From: Eubacteriaceae bacterium
Lineage (GTDB): Bacteria; Bacillota; Clostridia; Eubacteriales; Anaerofustaceae
Direction of reading: 5' to 3'
NCBI GenBank assembly: GCA_017551505.1
Contig: JAFZLL010000012.1
Location: 1-37,721 of the forward strand
DNA: 37,721 nucleotides
Shown in pieces: positions 20,657 through 29,324 of the stretch. Under the pieces are notes generated by a model that had not been told where the DNA came from, did no database searches, and was given only the letters and a program-made list of their open reading frames with translations. Every line of letters begins with the position of its first letter. Within the stretch, counting starts at the first letter, position 1. The translations under genes and the position numbers were made by a program.

Positions 20657-22529
20657 ATCCTCTTACTCCTTCCGGTATGTCGGCCTCAGTCCTTGTGGCC
20701 TTTCTCATCTCGACGTAATCAGTATGTTTGAAGCTTGGCTGGACCAATGCCAGGTCTGCTTTCTGCTGGGCTTTCTTGGCCTCCCTGATCGGTCTGTACT
20801 TTTCTTCATAGGCCTTATGCTGTCCGTTGGCCTTCCGGCGCAGATAGTTCTGATGCAGGCGGTCTTTCCTTGCCTCGATCTTCCTGCGTTCTTCTTCCTG
20901 AGCGGCGGCAACTTCAGGATCCACCGGTTCCGCAGGCGGCACGAAATGGCCGATGAAAGAGAAGTAGATGTCGACCCGCTGGGTGGTCTGACGGCTCCCT
21001 TTGCGATCACGGTCATAGACGATGATCTTGTCGATCAGTTCATTGGCCATGGCTGTAGTCAGATGGTCGAAATCCTGATATTTACTGATCAGGCCCATGA
21101 AACGTCTAGCCTCGCTGGTCCCATCGGTGTAATTATCGATGGCCGAAGTCAGTGTGCTGATTTCCTGCTCAAGAGCCGCGCTTTCGCTTTCATACTGACT
21201 GCTGAGGATATGATATCTCTTGTCAGGCAGTTTGCCGAGGATGTTGTCCTCATAGATCTTGCAGAGAAGCATTTCAAGCTCCTGAGACCTTTTCTGGCAC
21301 TCTCCAAGACGCTTTTTCTGCGCTCTGACATCTTGATCCTGCCTGCTTGCCATCGTTTCCTCGACGGCCCTGATAAACTCGCTGTTGTCCACCTGAATGA
21401 AGTCATAGACTGACTTAAGAGTCTTGCTGACCAATGCCAGAAGATCATCAGCGTCGATCCTGTGGGCAGACGCGCATTTCTTCAGCGGATAGTTGCCGCA
21501 GGCGAACTTTCCTTTGAGCTTGCCGTTATCGTATCGATGGCAGTAAAGCTTGCCTCCGCAGTCAGGGCAGTAGACAAGTCCTGTCAGGGGATGTGCCGGA
21601 CCCCATCCGTTCGGCCATCTGGTCACATTCGACCTGAGCTTCTGGACCAGATCGAAGGTCTCTTGATCAATGATCGGTTCCTGTGTGTTCTCAAAAACGA
21701 CCCAAAGATCTTCATCCACGTAATGGCTGTGAGAGTCCTTGAAATGCTTCTTGGTCTTGAAATTCACGGTATGGCCGAGGTATTCGCGGCGGGTCAGAAT
21801 CCCAACCACCGTGGAACTTGACCATCGGTATGGGTACTTGATATCTCTGCTCTGGCAGTTGCCGACACCGAGCTTCTTCATATGAATCCCCGGAATCGGA
21901 ACCTTATCATTTTCAAGTACACAGCAGATCTGATAAGGGCCAAGTCCTTCCACGGCCATCCGGTAGATCCTGCGGATCACTTCAGCCGCCTCTTCGTCCA
22001 CGATCCATTGATTCGGATCATCCTTACTCTTGAGATAACCGTAAGGTGGACTGCTGGCAACGTGCCTGCCGGACCGACCTTTGGCCTGAAAGACTGACTT
22101 AATCTTCCGGCTGGTGTCCTTGGCGTACCATTCGTTCATGATGTTCCTGAACGGCACGAAATCATCGTCACCTTTGGACGTATCTACGCCGTCATTGATA
22201 GCAACGAGCATAACATCCTTCTGTCTGAGCATTTCCATGAGCTGGCCAACCCTCAGGTGGTCCCTTCCATAGCGGCTCATGTCTTTCGCGACAACCAGAA
22301 AGATCCTTCCGGCATTGATCTCGTCCATCATGGCCATAAAGCCGGGACGGTCAAATCGTGTGCCGGAGATGCCATCATCCGTGAAGTGACGGAAGTTACG
22401 ATAGCCATGTGTCCGGGCATATTCTTCGAGCATTTCCTTCTGGTGCGAGATACTGTTGGACTCGCCCAGCTGTTCATCATCGTGGCTCAGACGCTCATAC
22501 AAGGCCACATACTTTTGCTGATTGTTCAT
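20544..22529 (-). CDS. Large serine recombinase, TnpX-like
   Basis: The 661-residue protein has the resolvase catalytic domain at its N-terminus (YVALYERLSHDDE with nucleophile Ser15; GISGTRFDRPGF; AKDMSRYGRDHLRVG) and the recombinase domain (about 155-270). A zinc ribbon (CPDCGGKLYC...C...C, about 320-355) is followed by a long coiled coil and a DUF4368-like end (QRVDIYFSFIGHF). TnpX-type enzymes excise and insert Tn4451-like elements at GA dinucleotides. AAAGGAGG precedes the ATG. It reads inward from the right end of the element, as expected. Confidence 0.9.
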   Translation of the reverse strand: MNNQQKYVALYERLSHDDEQLGESNSISHQKEMLEEYARTHGYRNFRHFTDDGISGTRFDRPGFMAMMDEINAGRIFLVVAKDMSRYGRDHLRVGQLMEMLRQKDVMLVAINDGVDTSKGDDDFVPFRNIMNEWYAKDTSRKIKSVFQAKGRSGRHVASSPPYGYLKSKDDPNQWIVDEEAAEVIRRIYRMAVEGLGPYQICCVLENDKVPIPGIHMKKLGVGNCQSRDIKYPYRWSSSTVVGILTRREYLGHTVNFKTKKHFKDSHSHYVDEDLWVVFENTQEPIIDQETFDLVQKLRSNVTRWPNGWGPAHPLTGLVYCPDCGGKLYCHRYDNGKLKGKFACGNYPLKKCASAHRIDADDLLALVSKTLKSVYDFIQVDNSEFIRAVEETMASRQDQDVRAQKKRLGECQKRSQELEMLLCKIYEDNILGKLPDKRYHILSSQYESESAALEQEISTLTSAIDNYTDGTSEARRFMGLISKYQDFDHLTTAMANELIDKIIVYDRDRKGSRQTTQRVDIYFSFIGHFVPPAEPVDPEVAAAQEEERRKIEARKDRLHQNYLRRKANGQHKAYEEKYRPIREAKKAQQKADLALVQPSFKHTDYVEMRKATRTEADIPEGVRGYDISEMVRKAGSPAADAVIEAVGVGRDLPDQRLVSGL

Positions 22530-22548
22530 AGCTTCCTCCTTTCTGATG

Positions 22549-22594
22549 GCTTAAGCAAATTCTTGAGAATAAAATAAGAACCGCCTAAGCAATT
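22549..22594. repeat. Imperfect direct repeats upstream of the recombinase gene
   Basis: GCTTAAGCAAATT (22549-22561) and GCCTAAGCAATT (22583-22594) are 34 bp apart in the recombinase leader. They could be recombinase-binding sites of the element's right end. The rest of 22530-22913 is AT-rich, with no gene that I can see. Confidence 0.35.
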
Positions 22595-22636
22595 ACAGAC
22601 CAGCGATTCTATCGTGTATTTGGTATGTAATTGATC

Positions 22637-22645
22637 AGATTGTTC
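22637..22645. repeat. Candidate right-end inverted repeat of the mobile element
   Basis: AGATTGTTC is the inverse of GAACAATCT at 11716-11724. It lies outside the recombinase start, where the right end of a Tn4451-type element is expected. Confidence 0.3.
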
Positions 22646-22913
22646 TTACATAGTAGCGTTACCAGCAGCGAGTTTATGTTTTTTATACTACATGGATTCG
22701 AAATGATTTTTTTGCTTTATTTTCCAGATTACCAAACATAGTATCTCATTAAACACAATTGCCTTGAGATCGTATCCCATGCTTTCCGAATCACCCTATA
22801 TTTGTTTTCCGTGACATCAATAAATGTATTATGAATTTTCCGGTCGATCCTTTTATTGTCCCCGACCTAAGTACCTATTTCGCTTTGACTCCCGAAATCA
22901 AGCATATAGACAT

Positions 22914-23471
22914 TTAAGCACATACGCTCAAATTCAGCATCACATTGTTTTCGAACTGAGAATCCGCTGGATAGAGGCCATTAAGGTAGCTGACGACCCT
23001 TCCTGCGGTCAAAAGTATCGGCATGCGGTGATGTACGGGTGCGACTGTATCGTCAGCATCCCCGGTCATTATGACGAAACCCGACGGAGCGAGCATCCCT
23101 GCCATATAAAGCATTCCCGCATTCTGCGGGGTAAAAAGGTACTTGCGGTTCTTGTCATCGAACTCGTAAAAGCCCGAAGCAGGGATAACGCAGCGTGAGT
23201 TAAGCCAAAGAGGCCTGAACGTCGGTCTTTCTGCAGCTGTCTCACTCCTTGCGTTGATGAGAAGGGAATTTCTCCCCTCCGTTTTTATGCCCCATTTCTC
23301 AAGTGCCACTTTCGCCTTATCCCCTCCGGGGACAAGCACGGGCAGCCTCTGTCCGGGGAAGACTTCCCCGTCAGGCAGTTCGTAATCCGGGTCGATGCCC
23401 CAGACCAGGTCTTTAAGGCGTATCATCTCGGCGATCTGTTTATCCCATATGAAATTGTAGCGTCCGCACAT
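22914..23471 (-). CDS. SOS response-associated peptidase (SRAP / HMCES-like)
   Basis: The 185-residue protein begins M-C-G-R-Y-N, with the catalytic Cys2 that crosslinks to abasic sites in single-stranded DNA. The family's INARSET segment (about 73-79), CVIPASGFYEF (about 94-104) and the VHHRMP histidine motif (about 146-151) are intact. It protects abasic sites by forming a stable DNA-protein link. At 185 residues it is shorter than YedK (about 220), and the end after HHRMP is compact. It is the first host gene right of the mobile element. The start is fixed by Cys2. Confidence 0.87.
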   Translation of the reverse strand: MCGRYNFIWDKQIAEMIRLKDLVWGIDPDYELPDGEVFPGQRLPVLVPGGDKAKVALEKWGIKTEGRNSLLINARSETAAERPTFRPLWLNSRCVIPASGFYEFDDKNRKYLFTPQNAGMLYMAGMLAPSGFVIMTGDADDTVAPVHHRMPILLTAGRVVSYLNGLYPADSQFENNVMLNLSVCA

Positions 23472-23633
23472 ATCAATGCTCTCTTCTGTTTTCTAAGTGA
23501 CTGGTATTATATCCCCTCCATCCGGTCAGATATGCGGCACGGACCCCAAAAGGGCACACCCGGCCGGGCTGCAGAAGCAGCGGCCGGCATTACGCTGCAG
23601 CAAGCCGGACTTCCAGGGTCAGTAAAGGGAAAG

Positions 23634-23659
23634 AAAAAACTCCGCATAAAGCGGAGCTT
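23634..23659 (-). terminator. Terminator of the SEDS-like gene
   Basis: CTCCGC/GCGGAG stem with an ATAAA loop and, on the minus strand, a T6 tract. It lies about 20 bp after the stop at 23679. Confidence 0.85.
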
Positions 23660-23678
23660 TGATCTGGATCGATCGGCT

Positions 23679-24881
23679 TTATTTCTCCTGACCTGCCTTG
23701 TCTTCGAAGCTCTTTTCAGCTGATCTGCTGCCTTTCTTTTCCGCTTTTTTCTGATCGAGACGATTGACGAGTTCAGTGTAATATTCGTTGAGGACAGTCT
23801 TGAAGGTCCTTTCCGGTACGGCATTGCGGCTGTACGAGCGGCGTTTCACTGCGATAAGCGGTGCACCGGAGACTACCATATACAGCCATATGGCCAATAG
23901 GACGGCATATGTTATATTGCCTGCAGACGAAAAGATGAACGGAAGGGCCATGGTGTTTTCGGTCCAAAGCAGCCCGAAGGTCACCGGCAGCTCGGCCAAA
24001 ACGCGCAATGCCAGCGTGAGTATTATAGCAAGGCTGAATACTCTTCCCTCATAGCCGTTGACGAGCTTTATCATCTGGTAGAAGGAATACGCAGGCAGAA
24101 TGAGCAGGGCAGCCATTATCACGGCACCAGCCCATCCCCAGTTGTACAGATAGAAAAGCAGCGCGTAATCTGCCAGGACTGTCTTTGCGGGGGCGCTGAT
24201 CGCCGCGCCGCCTCCGATATAGTTTATGCTTTTGATCACTTCCCATATCGCAGGGAGCTTTGACGCCAAAAACCCTTCTCCGTTCGCAAATATCACTTGC
24301 GGCCCTGCGATGGTGTATGCCCTTTTGACCAGCAGATAGGTTATGGGGAGGATGACCATCGCGTACTGCAGGGCTTTGTCCTTCTTGCCGAAGATATCGT
24401 TTTTGACCGAGATGCACAGGACGATCATGATGACCAGCATCACGCAGAAGAGCGCTCCGTAGGAGATACAGTTCACCACGAAACAGACCAGAAGAGCATA
24501 GATCACCGATGCGCAGGTCCCCATAACGCCTTTGCCCGCGGTAAGGCAGATGATCGCAAATGTGAGGACCGGGTGCAGGGCGATGATGTAATCCATCGGG
24601 TATGCCGAGCCGGCATTCCTGCCCACAGCAAGGGAGATGACGCCGGCGACTGCGAAGACGACGATCCCCACAGCCAGATATATCTTGCTGTGCGATGTGA
24701 AGCTCTTCTCCGCCACAAGGTAGATGACGCAGAACACCCCTGCCACGACGAAAAGGATGTCTATTGAGCGGGAATAAGCCGCGTTGCCGCCGTATGCCGC
24801 CATCTGGTGGAATACCGAGAGCACGAGCTGGATGGAGATCGGGACGAGCAGCATCATGATGTATCTTTTGATTCTATCCAT
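23679..24881 (-). CDS. Polytopic membrane protein, divergent SEDS (FtsW/RodA-like)
   Basis: The 400-residue protein has about ten membrane segments and a soluble basic/acidic tail (about 355-400, Lys/Glu-rich). The loop LYNWGWAGAVIMAALLILP, followed by LAELPVTFGLLWTENTMALPFIFSSAGNITY, resembles the SEDS E-x-G-x-x-G and G-x-x-L-P-F-x-S-x-G regions, but key residues have drifted. If truly SEDS it would be a peptidoglycan glycosyltransferase or a paralogue; no partner transpeptidase is adjacent. The start at 24881 has GGAGG 10 bp upstream. Confidence in a membrane protein is high and in the SEDS assignment moderate. Confidence 0.6.
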   Translation of the reverse strand: MDRIKRYIMMLLVPISIQLVLSVFHQMAAYGGNAAYSRSIDILFVVAGVFCVIYLVAEKSFTSHSKIYLAVGIVVFAVAGVISLAVGRNAGSAYPMDYIIALHPVLTFAIICLTAGKGVMGTCASVIYALLVCFVVNCISYGALFCVMLVIMIVLCISVKNDIFGKKDKALQYAMVILPITYLLVKRAYTIAGPQVIFANGEGFLASKLPAIWEVIKSINYIGGGAAISAPAKTVLADYALLFYLYNWGWAGAVIMAALLILPAYSFYQMIKLVNGYEGRVFSLAIILTLALRVLAELPVTFGLLWTENTMALPFIFSSAGNITYAVLLAIWLYMVVSGAPLIAVKRRSYSRNAVPERTFKTVLNEYYTELVNRLDQKKAEKKGSRSAEKSFEDKAGQEK

Positions 24882-24971
24882 AATTAACAGGCCTCCGAGA
24901 TTACATTTTATTGTTGCATAATTTATGCTTTCCGTCAACTGCCAAGGTGTTTTTTGCGACCGGGCCGGAAA

Positions 24972-25958
24972 CTACACGAAGAGCAGGGACACGAACTCTT
25001 CGACGGAGAAATTCGATATAGCTCCTTCGAACCTGCCGGCCTCGAGATATTCCCGTACGGCCTCCTCCGTGAACCTGACTCCCCTGAGCCCGGCGATGAT
25101 ATCCGAAAAATCCCGGTTGGCGAAAAAATCCCCCGAGAGGGAGAAATCCGCGATGACTCCCTTCTTCACGTCGAAGCCGGCATGGAATATGCCTGCCGGG
25201 AATTTGCGTTCCTTCTCCACCGAGAAGCTCGGGCGTTCCCCGTAGTTGTACTCGCGCAGGGAGAACTTGTTCTTCACCAGCTCGTCGACCCTCTCCAGAT
25301 CCTCGTCGGTCAGGGCGTACTCGTCGACATCGCCGCCAAGGAAGAAAGTCCTTACGAGCCTGTCCCTGAACTCCTCGATAGTGATATCCTCCTTCATGAT
25401 CTCCTTCAGATTGATCACCCGGCTGCGCACGGAATCCACGGCCTTGGATCTTATCTTGAGGTCGCTGACGTTAAGGGCGCTGACCATATCCTCGATGTTC
25501 TCGTCGAACAGAAGGGTCCCGTGGTGCAGCACCTTCCTGCTGTTGATATACTGGGCGTTGCCGGAAAATTTCCTGTCTCCCACGCACAGGTCGTTGCGCC
25601 CGGACAGATGTGCATTGATGCCGAGATCCTCGAGAGTTTTGATGACAGGCTCGGTAAAGCGCGCGAAATCGATCTTTTTCGAGCCGTTGGAGTTGACTAT
25701 AAAGGAATAGTTGAGGTTCCCCCTGTCATGGTACACCGCGCCACCGCCCGAAATGCGGCGGGCGACATAGATGCCCCTCTCGCGCACGAAGCTCTCGTTC
25801 ACCTCCGCATACGTGTTCTGGTAGCGCCCGATGATGATGGACGGGGAATGGATATAGAAGAATACATAATCGTCATCCATGCCCAAGTCCCCGGTGAGGT
25901 GCTCCTCGAGGGCCATGTTGTAATAAGGGATATCCCAGTTCGTCTTTATATATTTCAT
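24972..25958 (-). CDS. lplA: Lipoate-protein ligase A
   Basis: The 328-residue protein has the LplA motif RRISGGGAVYHDRGNLNYSF (about 67-86) and the lysine-bearing RNDLCVGDRKFSGNAQ (about 120-135). It also has the C-terminal accessory domain (about 245-328) of full-length ligases. It activates free lipoate with ATP and attaches it to E2 or GcvH-type proteins. AAGGAGATAATC precedes the ATG at 25958. The C26 hydrolase gene ends just 2 bp upstream, so the pair is an operon. Confidence 0.88.
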   Translation of the reverse strand: MKYIKTNWDIPYYNMALEEHLTGDLGMDDDYVFFYIHSPSIIIGRYQNTYAEVNESFVRERGIYVARRISGGGAVYHDRGNLNYSFIVNSNGSKKIDFARFTEPVIKTLEDLGINAHLSGRNDLCVGDRKFSGNAQYINSRKVLHHGTLLFDENIEDMVSALNVSDLKIRSKAVDSVRSRVINLKEIMKEDITIEEFRDRLVRTFFLGGDVDEYALTDEDLERVDELVKNKFSLREYNYGERPSFSVEKERKFPAGIFHAGFDVKKGVIADFSLSGDFFANRDFSDIIAGLRGVRFTEEAVREYLEAGRFEGAISNFSVEEFVSLLFV

Positions 25959-25960
25959 GA

Positions 25961-26668
25961 TTATCTCCTTGAAGCGCTCTTTACGAAAGCGTCGATTATC
26001 ATAAGCTGCTCGGGGTGTTTCCTGAACATCTTCTCGGGATGCCACTGCACGCCCCATACGAATTTTTTATCGGGCATGTATACGCCTTCGATCAGCCTGT
26101 CCTCCGCCTCGGCCATGACGAGCAGCGGGGAGGCCAGGTCCATTATGCCCTGGTGGTGGCAGGAATTGACCTGCATCTGCCCTGTGCCCCACAGGTCGAA
26201 CAGCGGGGTTGCGGGCAGGACTCTCAGATAGTGCGCGTGACGGTCGTAGGGCTTGCGCATGTAGTGCCTGGTGTTGCTCTGATAAAGGGCCGGAAGGTCC
26301 TGGTACAGCGTGCCGCCAAGGGAGGCGTTCAGTATCTGCACTCCACGGCATATCGCCAGTATGCTCTTGTCGGCTTCCAGGAATGCGTCGATCAGGAGCT
26401 TTTCCGCCGCGTCCCTTCTCGGGCAGGTCATGGAATAGCCCAGGTCGTTATGATGGTAGAAAGAAGGTTCCACATCCACACCGCCCGTGAGCATAAGCCC
26501 GTCCGCGATCCTTGCGTATCTTTTCGCTTCCTCCGGAGTGATGTCGTACGGGACGATCACCGGCACGCCGCCGGTCTCCCTTAAGGTATCCAGATAGTTC
26601 GTAGGGGAAACGTAGGCGTCTTTTTTCTCGATATAGCTTGTGGTCATGGCTATGAGCGGTCTTTTCAT
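25961..26668 (-). CDS. Class I glutamine amidotransferase-like gamma-glutamyl hydrolase (peptidase C26, PuuD-like)
   Basis: The 235-residue protein has ADGLMLTGGVDVEPSFY (about 55-71), the nucleophile elbow LAICRGVQILNASLGGTLYQDL (split around I-C-R-G, about 103-124) and VWGVQWHPE (about 203-211) with the catalytic His-Glu. The family cleaves gamma-glutamyl amides, for example gamma-glutamyl-GABA in the putrescine route; the substrate here is unknown. It is immediately upstream of lplA. GGAGG precedes its start. Confidence 0.87.
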   Translation of the reverse strand: MKRPLIAMTTSYIEKKDAYVSPTNYLDTLRETGGVPVIVPYDITPEEAKRYARIADGLMLTGGVDVEPSFYHHNDLGYSMTCPRRDAAEKLLIDAFLEADKSILAICRGVQILNASLGGTLYQDLPALYQSNTRHYMRKPYDRHAHYLRVLPATPLFDLWGTGQMQVNSCHHQGIMDLASPLLVMAEAEDRLIEGVYMPDKKFVWGVQWHPEKMFRKHPEQLMIIDAFVKSASRR

Positions 26669-26954
26669 CGCAAATACCTCCGTAAAGGATCATATTCTAG
26701 TATATGGTATATTATGATACCACGCCTGGAGCTGTTTATTCCGCCCACAGGCAAAAAAACGCAACATTCCCCGTATCTTTCGGAAGGTCCCCGGTATCTC
26801 GCAGAGCTCTTTCAGCCCATGCCGGCCCCTCCGCTGCCTCTGCCCGGTAGGGATCCCCCTCCGACTGCCCTGTCCTTTTTTGTTTTTTCCGCTGTTTGCC
26901 GTGATTTTTGATATATAATGATAATTACAATATGATCCGCCTCAGGAGGAAGAG

Positions 26955-28745
26955 ATGTATACCCAGAACAAAACCGTGCTCGAATGGATAGACGAGATGA
27001 AAAAGCTGCTCGATCCGGACGATGTGGTATGGATCGACGGCAGCGACGAACAGCGCGATGCCCTGAGAAAGCAGGGCTGCTCTACCGGCGAGATGGTCGA
27101 GCTCAATCAGGAGAAGCTGCCCGGGGGATACCTGCACAGGACTGCGGTCAACGACGTCGCCCGTGTTGAGGACAGGACTTTCATCTGCACCCGCAATAAG
27201 GATGACGCAGGGCCGACGAACAACTGGTGCGATCCCGAGGAGATGTATGAAAGGCTGTATTCCATAGCCAGGGGAAGCTACAAGGGCCGCACCATGTACA
27301 TAATACCCTATTCCATGGGACCCGTAGGCTCGCCGGCTTCAAAGATAGGCATCGAGATCACCGACTCGATCTACGTCGTGCTCAACATGCTCATCATGAC
27401 CAGAGTGTCTCCGAAGGTAATGGAAGTCCTCGGCGATTCAAACGACTGGGTGCGCGGGCTCCACGCGAAAGTGGATGTCGATCCCGATAACCGCTACATC
27501 TGCCAGTTCCCGGAAGACAACACGATAATATCCGTCAATTCAGCTTACGGGGGAAACGTCCTCCTGGGCAAAAAATGCTTTGCCCTCAGGATCGCCTCGT
27601 GGCAGGCTAAGCATGAGGGCTGGATGGCCGAACACATGCTCATCGTAGGGGTGCAGGATCCCGAAGGCGAGATACGTTATATATGCGGGGCCTTCCCCTC
27701 CGCCTGCGGCAAGACCAACCTGGCCATGCTCATCCCCCCGGAAATCTACCGAAATAAAGGATGGAAGGTCTGGACCGTGGGAGACGATATCGCATGGATG
27801 CATATAGGCAAAGACGGCAGGCTGTACGCCATCAACCCCGAAAACGGCTTCTTCGGAGTCGCTCCGGGCACCAACGAAAAGTCAAATCCGAACGCCCTTG
27901 CTTCCACAAGGCAGGGCTCCATCTTCACTAACGTGGCATATGACCCTTCGGACGGCACGGTCTGGTGGGAGGACCTGACGAAGGAGGCTCCCGAGGAGCT
28001 GATCGACTGGACAGGCAAGCCATGGCGCAGGGAGCAGTACGATAAGAACGACAAGTCCACCTGCGCGGCAAATCCCAACTCCCGCTTCACCGCGCCTGCA
28101 GTCAACTGCCCGTGCCTCTCGAGCGAATTCGAGAATCCCGAGGGCGTACCGATCTCGGCCATAATCTTCGGCGGAAGACGGGCCAGGAGAGCGCCGCTGG
28201 TGTATCAGAGCTTTGACTGGACGAACGGGGTCTTCGTGGGCAGTACGATGGCTTCGGAGACCACTGCGGCAGCAGCCGGAGCCGTAGGGGTGACCAGGCG
28301 CGACCCAATGGCGATGCTCCCGTTCTGCGGCTACAACATGGGGGACTATTTCGCCCATTGGCTGGAGATGGGCAGGAAACTCGGAGACAAGGCTCCCAAG
28401 ATCTTCAACGTGAACTGGTTCCGCCGGGGCGAAGACGGCAGCTACCTCTGGCCCGGGTTCGGTGAGAACCTGCGGGTGCTGAACTGGATCATTGGCAGGT
28501 GCGAAGGCACTGCCGATGCGGTAGAGACTGCGATCGGCTATATCCCTTCCGCTAAGGATATCGATACCGAGGGCATCGATGTCACGCCCGAGACGATGGA
28601 GGATCTCCTTTCCATCGATAAGGATGAATGGACGGCCGAAGTCGCCGAGATTAAGGAACACTACCTCAAGTTCGGGGACCGTCTGCCCGCCGAGCTTGCA
28701 CAGCAGCTGAGCGACCTGGAAAAAAGGGTCGGTCGAATGGAATAA
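26955..28745 (+). CDS. pckG: Phosphoenolpyruvate carboxykinase (GTP)
   Basis: The 596-residue protein is a GTP-type PEPCK. It has YIIPYSMGPVGSPASKIGIE (about 115-134), the P-loop-like FPSACGKTN (247-255), the metal-site VGDDIAWM (275-282) and the specificity region GGRRARRAPLVYQSFDW. It interconverts oxaloacetate + GTP and PEP + CO2 + GDP. In anaerobes it often runs toward oxaloacetate. AGGAGG lies 6 bp before the ATG. It is a single-gene unit with a TATAAT 40 bp upstream and a terminator at 28814. The 287 bp before it hold no gene. Confidence 0.95.
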   Translation: MYTQNKTVLEWIDEMKKLLDPDDVVWIDGSDEQRDALRKQGCSTGEMVELNQEKLPGGYLHRTAVNDVARVEDRTFICTRNKDDAGPTNNWCDPEEMYERLYSIARGSYKGRTMYIIPYSMGPVGSPASKIGIEITDSIYVVLNMLIMTRVSPKVMEVLGDSNDWVRGLHAKVDVDPDNRYICQFPEDNTIISVNSAYGGNVLLGKKCFALRIASWQAKHEGWMAEHMLIVGVQDPEGEIRYICGAFPSACGKTNLAMLIPPEIYRNKGWKVWTVGDDIAWMHIGKDGRLYAINPENGFFGVAPGTNEKSNPNALASTRQGSIFTNVAYDPSDGTVWWEDLTKEAPEELIDWTGKPWRREQYDKNDKSTCAANPNSRFTAPAVNCPCLSSEFENPEGVPISAIIFGGRRARRAPLVYQSFDWTNGVFVGSTMASETTAAAAGAVGVTRRDPMAMLPFCGYNMGDYFAHWLEMGRKLGDKAPKIFNVNWFRRGEDGSYLWPGFGENLRVLNWIIGRCEGTADAVETAIGYIPSAKDIDTEGIDVTPETMEDLLSIDKDEWTAEVAEIKEHYLKFGDRLPAELAQQLSDLEKRVGRME

Positions 28746-28754
28746 AGTTCAAAC

Positions 28755-28802
28755 AAAAAAGCCGGCGGACTGCGGCTGATATCACAGCCCATGTCTGCCG
28801 GC
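28755..28802 (-). terminator. Terminator read from the VOC gene (minus strand)
   Basis: GCCGGCGGAC (28761-28770) pairs with GTCTGCCGGC (28793-28802) with one G-U. On the minus strand six T residues follow (28755-28760). It faces pckG, so it closes the convergent VOC transcript. Confidence 0.75.
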
Positions 28803-28813
28803 AGAAAGCATAG

Positions 28814-28863
28814 GAACGGGCAGGACCGCATCATTCATTAAGGCGGGCTGCCTGTTCTTTTTA
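28814..28863 (+). terminator. Terminator of pckG
   Basis: GAACGGGCAG (28814-28823) pairs with CTGCCTGTTC (28848-28857), and TTTTTAT follows on the plus strand. It overlaps the last bases of the VOC gene by about 3 bp. Confidence 0.75.
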
Positions 28864-29253
28864 TCTTTCCCGGAAAAATTCTATCTCCTCCCCGCAGGGG
28901 CCGTAGCAGAAGCCCATCCTTATCGGCAGCGGCGGTTCTGACGGGATGGCGACATCAGCCGGTTCGGTGATCACCTCGTATCCGGCCCTCCTCACCGCAT
29001 CGATGCAGCCGTCCACGTCGTCGGTTGCAAGAGCGATATGCTGCAGACGGTCGTGCCCGATATCCGAGGTGCCGTTGTCAAACAGCTCGACTATCACGCC
29101 TTCGTCTGTCCCAACCATGCAGGCCATCCTTTCCGCCCCTCCCCAGCTGCGTATTATCTTCAATCCCAGTACTTCCGTGTAGAAACGCACGGCTTCACGG
29201 AACTTCTCGTTTCCGTGGCAGCGTATCGCCGCGTGATGGATACCCTTAATCAT
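28861..29253 (-). CDS. VOC (glyoxalase/dioxygenase fold) family protein
   Basis: The 130-residue protein has two beta-alpha-beta-beta-beta units. The metal-type residues are His6 (GIHHAAIRC), Glu56 (VIVELFDN), His72 (LQHIALATDD) and Glu126 (EEIEFFRER), the usual H-E-H-E set. VFYTEVLG-like text (RFYTEVLGLKI) is the family signature. Members are isomerases, dioxygenases or drug-binding proteins; the substrate here is unknown. It is a stand-alone gene between two oppositely oriented blocks. Confidence 0.85.
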   Translation of the reverse strand: MIKGIHHAAIRCHGNEKFREAVRFYTEVLGLKIIRSWGGAERMACMVGTDEGVIVELFDNGTSDIGHDRLQHIALATDDVDGCIDAVRRAGYEVITEPADVAIPSEPPLPIRMGFCYGPCGEEIEFFRER

Positions 29254-29324
29254 ATGTTGCTTCCTTCCTTTTAAATAAATGTTTTGCCGCTAAACGCCCT
29301 TCCGGGCATCAAGCGGCGCGTTCC

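Larger units (their letters stand above)
11640..22660 (-). mobile_element. Tn4451-like mobilizable transposon carrying an R-M/Vsr cargo (ends approximate)
   Basis: All genes run on the minus strand. The order from the right is a TnpX-like large serine recombinase, a CD1845-like membrane protein, R-M/Vsr cargo, a MobV/Pre-like relaxase (taking the place of TnpZ), CHC2 primase, VapE helicase, a small acidic protein and TnpW. In Tn4451-type elements tnpX and tnpW lie at opposite ends, as here. No conjugative ATPase, coupling protein or mating-channel genes are present, so transfer would need a helper. The exact ends are not proven. A 9-bp inverted match (11716-11724 and 22637-22645) marks candidate terminal regions. 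Confidence 0.7.

Noticed and set aside
11640-22660. A self-transmissible conjugative element or a prophage
   Set aside because: No VirB4, coupling protein, mating-channel, capsid, terminase or portal genes are present. The gene set fits a mobilizable transposon.
22650-23471. The SRAP gene as the interrupted target of the mobile element
   Set aside because: The protein is short after HHRMP but its active-site residues are complete. About 270 bp of non-coding sequence separate its stop from the likely element end, so truncation by insertion is not shown.
24954-26231. A 425-codon plus-strand open frame over lplA and the C26 gene
   Set aside because: Both minus-strand genes have full family motifs and ribosome sites. 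The plus frame spans two genes and is a high-GC shadow.
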